In this document: positions 15,583 to 22,529 of the stretch, piece by piece
Position numbering within the stretch: position 1 is the stretch's first letter
Layout of the letters: every line of letters begins with the position of its first letter
NCBI GenBank assembly: GCA_946624155.1
Contig: CAMORU010000006.1
Span: forward strand, 1-31,641
Direction: 5' to 3'
DNA from: an uncultured Caryophanales bacterium
GTDB taxonomy: Bacteria; Bacillota_I; Bacilli_A; RFN20; CAG-826
DNA: 31,641 bases
The notes under the pieces: generated by a model
Told to the model about the DNA's origin: nothing
What the model saw: only the letters and a program-made list of their open reading frames with translations
Database searches by the model: none
Position numbers and translations under genes: made by a program

Positions 15583-17742
15583 ATGAAAAAAGTATTCGAA
15601 TTAGAGTTCGAAGGCCGCAAGATTGTTGTTGAAGCTGGTGAAATAGCCAAGCAAACTCGCGGTGCAGTTTTGGTACGTTATGGTGACACTGTTGTTTTAA
15701 GTAATGTCACAATGTCAAAACATACTGTTGACTGGGATTTCTTCCCACTTTCAGTAGAGTACCAAGAAAGAATGTACGCTGCAGGAAAAATTCCTGGCGG
15801 ATTCTTAAGACGTGAATCTCGTCCAAGTTCTCATGCAATTCTTGCATCTAGAATTACCGACAGAACTATGCGTCCACTTTTCCCTGAAGGATTCCGTAAT
15901 GAAGTTCAAGTTGTCTCTCAAGTTATGGCAGCTGATTACGACAATTCTCCAGAAATTACTGCAATGTTAGGTTCATCACTTTGTGTATGTATCTCAGATG
16001 TTCCATTCAATGGACCTATTGCAGGTGTCTATGTTGGTAGAGTTGATGGAAAATTCGTTATTAACCCAACAGTAGAGCAAAAAGCAAAATCAGATATTGA
16101 TCTTTGTGTCGCTGGTACTGAAGAAGCCATTAACATGGTTGAAGCTGGTGCCGCTGAAGTTAGCGAAGAAGATATGTTAGATGCTTTAATGTTTGGTCAC
16201 GAAGCAGTTAAGAAACTCTGTCGTTTCCAAAAGGAAATTATCAAAAAGATTGGTGTTGAAAAGAATAAAGACATTCAATTTAAGGTAATTCCAGAAGATT
16301 TACGTGCAGAAGTTGTCGCTAAAGTTGATAAGAAACTTCGTAAAGCTGTTTCGACAAAAGACAAACTCGAAAGAGAAGAAAAGATTGAAGCAATCGAAAA
16401 AGAGACTGAAGAAGCATACGCAGCTGAAGGTGCAGATGCTAAAAAAGTCCAACAAGTTCACGAAATTCAAGAAGACATCGTTCACCAAGAAGTTCGTAGA
16501 CTTATCGCAGAAGACAAAATTAGACCAGATGGTCGTAAAATTGATGAAATCCGTCCACTCGATGCCCAAGTTGATATCTTAGGTAGAAGAGTTCATGGCT
16601 CTGCCATGTTCACCCGTGGACAAACTCAAGTTATCTCAACTACAACTTTAGGTCCTTTAAGCGACAAACAAGTTTTAGATGATTTAACTGCTGAAACCGA
16701 AAAACGTTTCATGCATCACTATAACTTCCCACAATGGTGTGTTGGTGGTACAGGAAAAATCGGTGTTCTTGCACGTAGAGAAATCGGACATGGTGCTTTA
16801 GGCGAAAGAGCTTTAAGCTATGTCATACCAAGTGAAGAAGAATTCCCATACACAATTCGTGTTGTTAGTGAAGTTGTTGAATCAAACGGTTCATCTTCAC
16901 AAGCATCAATTTGTGCAGGATGTATGTCCCTTATGGCAGCTGGTGTTCCTATTAAAAGAATGGTCAGTGGTATTGCAATGGGCTTAATCTCAACCGGTGA
17001 CTTAAATGATCATCCTTATCAAATCTTAACCGATATTCAAGGTCTTGAAGACCACTTTGGTGATATGGACTTCAAGGTTGCTGGTACCGAAAAAGGTATT
17101 ACTGCTCTTCAAATGGATATCAAAATTGCTGGTGTTACCCGTGAAGTTCTTGCAAAAGCGTTAGCTCAAGCCGGTAAAGCAAGAAAAGAAATCCGTGAAG
17201 TTATGGCTAAAGCCATTAAAGAACCTAGACCAGATGTTGCTGAATTCGCACCAAAACTCGACAAGATGCTTATCCCAGTTGATAAGATTAGAGATGTTAT
17301 TGGTACAGGTGGAAAAGTTATTAACGAAATTATCGCTAATTGCGATAATGTCCAAATCGATATCGATGATGATGGACATGTCGTTATTTATCATATGAAC
17401 CGCGAAATGATCAATAAAGCTAAAGAAATGATTGAAAATATCGTTCGTGAAGCAAAAGTTGGTGAAGTTTACGAAGGCGAAGTTACCCGTGTTGAAGATT
17501 ACGGAGCATTCGTTAAATTATTCGGTAATTGCGAAGGTTTATGCCACGTTTCTAGACTTGACTGGGGTTATGTTGCAAAAGCAAGTGACAAAGTCAAAGT
17601 TGGAGATGTGTTAAAAGTTCGCGTCTGCGAAATCGATGACCATGGCAAAGTTAAAGTCTCTCACAGAGAATTTATCGAAAAACCAGCTGGCTATGTTGAA
17701 AAACCAGTTGAGAAAAAAGGCCACAAAGGTCATAGAAAATAA
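15583..17742 (+). CDS. pnp: polyribonucleotide nucleotidyltransferase (PNPase)
   Basis: PNPase degrades RNA from the 3' end with phosphate and can add 3' tails. This 719-residue protein has two RNase PH-like halves joined by a helical segment; the second half carries FTRGQTQV and the catalytic region GDMDFKVAG with later QMDIKIAG. A KH domain (about 560-618; VIGTGGKVINEI) and an S1 domain (about 625-695; YEGEVTRVEDYGAFVKL) follow, then a short Lys-rich tail. AAAGGAG lies 12 bases before the ATG. No terminator separates it from the flavoprotein gene 23 bases downstream, so read-through into the redox genes and the RNase J-like gene is likely. Confidence 0.97.
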   Translation: MKKVFELEFEGRKIVVEAGEIAKQTRGAVLVRYGDTVVLSNVTMSKHTVDWDFFPLSVEYQERMYAAGKIPGGFLRRESRPSSHAILASRITDRTMRPLFPEGFRNEVQVVSQVMAADYDNSPEITAMLGSSLCVCISDVPFNGPIAGVYVGRVDGKFVINPTVEQKAKSDIDLCVAGTEEAINMVEAGAAEVSEEDMLDALMFGHEAVKKLCRFQKEIIKKIGVEKNKDIQFKVIPEDLRAEVVAKVDKKLRKAVSTKDKLEREEKIEAIEKETEEAYAAEGADAKKVQQVHEIQEDIVHQEVRRLIAEDKIRPDGRKIDEIRPLDAQVDILGRRVHGSAMFTRGQTQVISTTTLGPLSDKQVLDDLTAETEKRFMHHYNFPQWCVGGTGKIGVLARREIGHGALGERALSYVIPSEEEFPYTIRVVSEVVESNGSSSQASICAGCMSLMAAGVPIKRMVSGIAMGLISTGDLNDHPYQILTDIQGLEDHFGDMDFKVAGTEKGITALQMDIKIAGVTREVLAKALAQAGKARKEIREVMAKAIKEPRPDVAEFAPKLDKMLIPVDKIRDVIGTGGKVINEIIANCDNVQIDIDDDGHVVIYHMNREMINKAKEMIENIVREAKVGEVYEGEVTRVEDYGAFVKLFGNCEGLCHVSRLDWGYVAKASDKVKVGDVLKVRVCEIDDHGKVKVSHREFIEKPAGYVEKPVEKKGHKGHRK

Positions 17743-17765
17743 AATTTAAATAAGGATTATTTATT

Positions 17766-19208
17766 ATGTTTGATGTTATCGTAGTTGGTGCAGGCATTGT
17801 AGGCTCGCTCATTGCGAGGAAACTTTCAAGCTACCAATTATCGGTAGCAGTCTTAGAAAAAGAACCAGATGTTGGTAACGTAGTGACAATGGCAAATAGT
17901 GCCATTGTTCACTCCGGTTATGATCCTGTTCCAGGAACTTTAAAAGCAAAATTAAATGTTTTGGGAAACAAAATGATGGACAAGCTCTTAGAAGAACTTG
18001 ACGTCGAAATGGAACGCATCGGTTCTTTAACTGTCGCTTTATATGATGAACAACTTCCAATGCTTGAGAAGCTTGCTCAAAGAAGCGCAGAAAATGGTGT
18101 TGAAGTAAAAATACTTAACGCCGAAGAAACTTTAAAACTCGAACCACATTTAAATCCACAAGTGAAGGGTTCACTTTTTGCGCCTACCGCAGGCATAGTG
18201 AACCCTTTCACCTTTGCTGTTCATGCTATGGAAAACGCTGTCGATAATGGCGTTAAGCTTTTTCTTAATGAAAAAGTTGTTGATATTAAAAAAGAAAACG
18301 ATTTCTATAACATTGTTTGTGAGTCAGGAAATTCATACCAAACAAAAATTGTTATTAATGCTGCTGGTATTTATAGTGATGAAATTCATAAGATGGTCGA
18401 ACCAATTGACTATTATTTAACCCCACGTAAAGGTGAATATTTCATTTTAGATCACTATAGTGATGATTTGGTTAAACACACAATTTTTCCTCTTCCAAGT
18501 GAAAAAGGAAAAGGAATTCTTGTCACGCCAAGCATTGGTGGAACTTATTTAATCGGACCTTCAGCAGAAGCAATGCCATCTAAAGATGATGTTTCCACTG
18601 ATAAACCAACATTAGATGAAATTAGAAGACAAGCTCTCGAAATGGTTCCTTCTATTCCATTTAATCAAGTTATTAGAACATTCGCTGGTACTAGACCAAC
18701 CCCAAGCACACACGATTTTATAATTGGCTTTGCCAAAAAAGATAATCACTTTATTAATCTTTCGGGTATTGAATCTCCAGGCTTAGTTTCTTCTCCTGCC
18801 ATTGCAGAATATGTTATTAATGAATTTTTAGCTAAAGTAATTGAATTAAAGACAAATCCTAACTTTAATCCTTACGTTAAAAAACGTCCAAATTTAGCGA
18901 AAATGTCATTTGAAGAACGCAAAGCGTTCATTAAACAAAATCCTACTTATGGTGAGATTATTTGTAACTGCGAAAAAATTAGTTTAGGCGAAATACTTTT
19001 TGAAATGAACACAAGTGTTCCACCAACAACAATAAAAGCTGTTAAAAAACGAACTAGAGCAGGATTTGGTAAGTGCCAAGGTGGTTTCTGTCAACCTCTT
19101 GTTACTACTCTAATTGCCAAGAAATTTAATATCCCTTTAAATAAGGTTTTATTCCAAAAGAAAGATTCATACGTTGTTCGTTATGAAGTGAAAGGAGACG
19201 CAAAATGA
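17766..19208 (+). CDS. FAD-dependent oxidoreductase with BFD-like [2Fe-2S] domain (GlpA-type)
   Basis: This 480-residue flavoprotein resembles GlpA-type glycerol-3-phosphate dehydrogenases and related 2-hydroxyacid oxidases. The FAD-binding VVGAGIVGS is at residues 6-14, followed by a DAO-fold body. The C-terminal 75 residues are a BFD-like [2Fe-2S] module with Cys400, Cys402, Cys437 and Cys442 (CNC ... CQGGFC). The two downstream genes, a second flavoprotein and a DUF1667 Cys protein, are the usual partners of this type in Firmicutes. The set probably oxidises glycerol 3-phosphate or a similar substrate and passes electrons on; the true substrate is not proven. Its stop overlaps the next ATG (ATGA). 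The ribosome site is a weak AAGGAT. Confidence 0.82.
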   Translation: MFDVIVVGAGIVGSLIARKLSSYQLSVAVLEKEPDVGNVVTMANSAIVHSGYDPVPGTLKAKLNVLGNKMMDKLLEELDVEMERIGSLTVALYDEQLPMLEKLAQRSAENGVEVKILNAEETLKLEPHLNPQVKGSLFAPTAGIVNPFTFAVHAMENAVDNGVKLFLNEKVVDIKKENDFYNIVCESGNSYQTKIVINAAGIYSDEIHKMVEPIDYYLTPRKGEYFILDHYSDDLVKHTIFPLPSEKGKGILVTPSIGGTYLIGPSAEAMPSKDDVSTDKPTLDEIRRQALEMVPSIPFNQVIRTFAGTRPTPSTHDFIIGFAKKDNHFINLSGIESPGLVSSPAIAEYVINEFLAKVIELKTNPNFNPYVKKRPNLAKMSFEERKAFIKQNPTYGEIICNCEKISLGEILFEMNTSVPPTTIKAVKKRTRAGFGKCQGGFCQPLVTTLIAKKFNIPLNKVLFQKKDSYVVRYEVKGDAK

Positions 19209-20461
19209 TAAAAAGACGTTTAGTTATCATTGGTGGTGGATCCGCTGGAATGGCTGCTGCTATTAAAGCCTACGAACTTGGTGAAAGAGATATTTTAATT
19301 ATTGAAAAGAATAACTACTTAGGTGGTATTTTGAATCAATGTATTCATAACGGTTTTGGACTTCATGAATTCAAAGAAGAACTCACTGGTCCAGAATTTA
19401 TGACTAGATTTTCTAACAAAGTTAAAGAATTAAAAATTGACTATAGACTTAATTCAAATGTTTTATCTATAAGTGACAACAAAGTTGTTACTTATACTAA
19501 TCAAGAAGAGGGCTTAGTCGAAGTTCAAGCTGAAGCAATAATTCTCACTACTGGTTGTTATGAAAGAAACGCTGGTGCAATTCAAATTCCTGGTGATAGA
19601 CCTAGTGGTGTTTATACAGCAGGACAAGCACAATTATTTGTTAACTGTTATGGTTATTTAGTTGGAAAAAAAGTATTCATTTTAGGATCTGGCGATATTG
19701 GTTTAATTATGGCTAGAAGAATGACACTTGAAGGCGCCAAAGTTTTAGGTGTTGCTGAACTTATGCCTTATTCTGCTGGTTTAAATAGAAATATTGTTCA
19801 ATGTTTAAAGGATTACAATATTCCTTTATATTTAAGCCACACTGTTAAACAAGTTATTGGTGATTCTCATCTTGAAAAGGTGGTTATTGCTAAAGTTGAT
19901 GAAAAAATGCAATTTATTCCAGGAACTGAAATGGAATTTGAATGTGATTGCTTACTTTTATCAGTAGGATTACTTCCAAATGTTGATTTATTTAATAAAT
20001 TACCACTACATTTCTCCAAAACTAGAGGTGCGAAAGTAACTCAAGCTATGGAAAGTGAAATTCCTGGTATTTTCTCAGCTGGTAATGTTTTACATGTTCA
20101 TGACTTAGTTGATTATGTTGTTCAAGAAGCAAGAGAAGCAGCTGAAGGAGCTGTTTCATATTTGCGTGGTGAATTAACAAGAAAAGGCCATGTTTATGAT
20201 GTAAATCCAGGTGTTGGAATTAATTATGTTGTTCCACAAAAACTTTATATCGATGATGTAAAAGAAAGTTGCTCATTTAAGTTTAGAGTATCTAAACCAA
20301 TGAAAGACATTAATATTATTATTACAGAAGGTAATAATGTAATTAAGAAAATATTTAAACCAGCTATTGTTCCATCGGAAATGGAAATAGTTAAATTAAA
20401 TAAAGATCTCTTTAAAAAAGAGTCTAATGAAATAAAAGTATTCGTGGAGGAGAGAAAATAA
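19205..20461 (+). CDS. FAD/NAD(P)-dependent oxidoreductase, partner subunit
   Basis: This 418-residue protein has two dinucleotide-binding folds: an FAD-binding IIGGGSAGMAAA near residues 8-19 and a second, central one, VFILGSGDIGL, for NAD(P)H. The FAD-contacting GVYTAGQAQ and late GIFSAGNVLHVHD segments are typical of pyridine-nucleotide oxidoreductases. GGILNQCIHNGFG is a Cys-containing motif shared by the subunits found beside GlpA-like and DUF1667 proteins. AAAGGAG precedes its ATG, which overlaps the upstream stop; its own stop overlaps the next ATG by one base, so the three proteins are made together and probably form one complex. Confidence 0.82.
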   Translation: MIKRRLVIIGGGSAGMAAAIKAYELGERDILIIEKNNYLGGILNQCIHNGFGLHEFKEELTGPEFMTRFSNKVKELKIDYRLNSNVLSISDNKVVTYTNQEEGLVEVQAEAIILTTGCYERNAGAIQIPGDRPSGVYTAGQAQLFVNCYGYLVGKKVFILGSGDIGLIMARRMTLEGAKVLGVAELMPYSAGLNRNIVQCLKDYNIPLYLSHTVKQVIGDSHLEKVVIAKVDEKMQFIPGTEMEFECDCLLLSVGLLPNVDLFNKLPLHFSKTRGAKVTQAMESEIPGIFSAGNVLHVHDLVDYVVQEAREAAEGAVSYLRGELTRKGHVYDVNPGVGINYVVPQKLYIDDVKESCSFKFRVSKPMKDINIIITEGNNVIKKIFKPAIVPSEMEIVKLNKDLFKKESNEIKVFVEERK

Positions 20462-20805
20462 TGACAGAATTAATTTGTATTACTTGCCCTCGCGGATGTC
20501 ATTTACAAGTTGATGAAAACTTAAATGTAACTGGCAATAGTTGTCCAAGAGGCGCAATTTATGCCAAAGCAGAACTTACCCATCCAGTTAGAATGGTTAC
20601 TTCTACAGTAAAAGTTGAATCAACTAACGAATGTCGCGTTCCAGTTAAGACTAAAGATCCGATTCCAAAAGAATTAATTTTTAAAGTAATGGACGAAATT
20701 AACAAAGTTAAAATTAAAGCTCCAGTTAAAATTGGAGATGTTGTTATTAAAGATGTTTTAGGTAGTGGTGTTGATATTATTGCTACCAAAAATATAGATA
20801 GGTAA
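20461..20805 (+). CDS. DUF1667 iron-sulfur-type small protein of the oxidoreductase set
   Basis: This 114-residue protein matches the DUF1667 pattern. Cys6, Cys9, Cys13 and Cys28 (C-x2-C-x3-C-x14-C, in CITCPRGC and SCPRGA) look like ligands of an iron-sulfur cluster. A second part (about 60-110) has the conserved VPVKTKDPIPK segment. It follows the two flavoprotein genes with a GGAGGAG ribosome site and a TAATG overlap. An electron-transfer role within that complex is inferred from the Cys pattern and fixed neighbourhood. Confidence 0.8.
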   Translation: MTELICITCPRGCHLQVDENLNVTGNSCPRGAIYAKAELTHPVRMVTSTVKVESTNECRVPVKTKDPIPKELIFKVMDEINKVKIKAPVKIGDVVIKDVLGSGVDIIATKNIDR

Positions 20806-20808
20806 ATT

Positions 20809-22482
20809 ATGGACAAGATTAGAATCGTAATGCTCGGCGGTCAAGACGAAAACTTTAAAAATTTGACCGCAGTTGAAATTAACAATGACATTTTTGTCAT
20901 TGAATGTGGTTTTAATTGGCCTGATAAAACAAAACCAGGCATCGATTTTGTTATACCTCGTTACGATTATCTTGTTCAAAATAAAGAAAAAGTTAGAGCC
21001 TATTTTTTAACTCATGGTTATGATTCAGTAATGGGTGCTATAGCTTTTGTTTATGACAAAGTTCCAGCTCCTATTTTTTGTACAAAAACGACTAATGATT
21101 TTTTAAAAGGATTTTGCACTCACTTTAAATTAGATTACGCAAAACTTCCTATTTCAATTGTTAAAACTGATGACGATGTTGTTGTTGCAAATCGTAAAAT
21201 TGAGTTTTTTGGTGTAACTTCCAATTTTGCTGAATCAATAGGTGTTTGCATTAACACTGATCAAGGTAACATCATTTATATGTCTAATGCAGTTGCTCAT
21301 AATGATTTTGAAAAAGGATTCACACCAGGCAAAGACAAAATTAGAAAAATTTGTTCAAACAAGACTTTAGTCTTGTTATGTGACTCTTTTAACGCTGACA
21401 AGACAGGTTATTGTTCACCAAATTACCGCTTAATGCATTGCTTAAAAACAAATTTTTATGATTACCAAGGACGTATATTTTTAGCAATTGATAGGCCAAA
21501 TTTATATAACATTATCGACTGTTTGAATGCCGGAATTGCTCATGGAAGAAAAGTGATTCCTTATGATAAACATTCATCTGAAATTCTTGAAGTACTTAAA
21601 AATGAACAATATTTAAAATCTAGTCGTGATTGTTTTGCATCTTTAGAGGAAGTCAATAGACTTCGTCCTCAAGATGTTTTGGTTTTTATTACAGGTTATG
21701 GTAAGAAACTTAACGACAAAATTGCCTTACTTGCTTCAAGAAATAATGACGAAAAAATTGTCTTTTTAACTAAAAACGATTTATTCATTTATGGACCACA
21801 TGTTCTTCCAGAAATAGAAACATCAACAACAGACACCATAAATGAACTTTATAAGACGGATTGCATAATTCTTAAACCAGATTTTAAATCATACCGAAAA
21901 ATGCATGCTTGCGAAGAAGATATTAAGTATTTTATCGCAACATTTAGACCAAGTTATTTAATTCCTATCTCTGCTCCTTTTGTCCAACTTTTAGCTTGTG
22001 CAAAAATTGCTTTAAATATGGGAATTGGATATAACCACAACAATGTGTTCATTGTTGATAACGGAAATATCGTTGAATTTGAAGCTGGTATTGGTCGCAT
22101 TTTGCCACAAAAAGTAATCGTTGGCGAAGTATTTGTTGATGGTAAAGGAATTGGTGATATTGGAGCGACTGTTTTAGAAGAAAGACAACGCTTAGCTGAT
22201 GAAGGTGTCATTGTTCTTGGTGTTACAATTTCACAAAGTAAGCACCAAATTGTTGCTGGACCTGATGTTCAAGCTAGAGGACTTGTTTTCTTAAAAGATA
22301 ACGAAAGTTTAATTAGAGAAATTACTCGTTTATTTGTGTCAACTGTTGAAAGCGAATTAGCAAAAGAAAGATATTCGATTGCTTATATTGAAACCGCCAC
22401 AAAAGATATCGTTTTTAAGGCCGTTCGTAGAGCAATAAATAAGACACCTACAATCATCCCAATTATTGCCGAAATAAATTAA
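20809..22482 (+). CDS. RNase J-like protein with lost metal-binding residues (probable pseudoenzyme)
   Basis: This 557-residue protein follows the RNase J layout: metallo-beta-lactamase, beta-CASP and C-terminal domains. The C-terminal part (GEVFVDGKGIGDIG through EITRLFVSTVE) is well conserved. The active site is not: the HxHxDH motif reads H69-G-Y71-D-S73-V74; the Asp of the TGDF motif is replaced (around A161); the late His of PVHGEY is Ser388. Only His69 and His366 (the SGHA position) remain. Two-metal nuclease activity is therefore unlikely. RNase J2 proteins in Firmicutes can act as partners of an active J1, and that is the best guess here. The gene starts three bases after the DUF1667 stop with a weak ribosome site, so it depends on upstream translation and transcription, which may begin as far up as pnp. 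Confidence 0.82.
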   Translation: MDKIRIVMLGGQDENFKNLTAVEINNDIFVIECGFNWPDKTKPGIDFVIPRYDYLVQNKEKVRAYFLTHGYDSVMGAIAFVYDKVPAPIFCTKTTNDFLKGFCTHFKLDYAKLPISIVKTDDDVVVANRKIEFFGVTSNFAESIGVCINTDQGNIIYMSNAVAHNDFEKGFTPGKDKIRKICSNKTLVLLCDSFNADKTGYCSPNYRLMHCLKTNFYDYQGRIFLAIDRPNLYNIIDCLNAGIAHGRKVIPYDKHSSEILEVLKNEQYLKSSRDCFASLEEVNRLRPQDVLVFITGYGKKLNDKIALLASRNNDEKIVFLTKNDLFIYGPHVLPEIETSTTDTINELYKTDCIILKPDFKSYRKMHACEEDIKYFIATFRPSYLIPISAPFVQLLACAKIALNMGIGYNHNNVFIVDNGNIVEFEAGIGRILPQKVIVGEVFVDGKGIGDIGATVLEERQRLADEGVIVLGVTISQSKHQIVAGPDVQARGLVFLKDNESLIREITRLFVSTVESELAKERYSIAYIETATKDIVFKAVRRAINKTPTIIPIIAEIN

Positions 22483-22516
22483 TGCAATTTTTGCTTTAAT
22501 TTATTAAAAATTAAAT

Positions 22517-22522
22517 TATAAT
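22517..22522 (+). promoter_or_regulatory. -10 box of ftsK, leaderless type
   Basis: A perfect TATAAT ends seven bases before the ATG at 22530. No Shine-Dalgarno is present in the AT-only stretch before the start. The -35 region is weak (TTTAAT at 22495-22500 with a 16-base spacer, or TTGCTT further up). Confidence 0.5.
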
Positions 22523-22529
22523 AAAAATA

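Noticed and set aside
16300..16582. Open frames on both strands inside pnp
   Set aside because: They are low-complexity Lys- or Phe-rich shadows of the charged linker of PNPase, without ribosome sites or family motifs.
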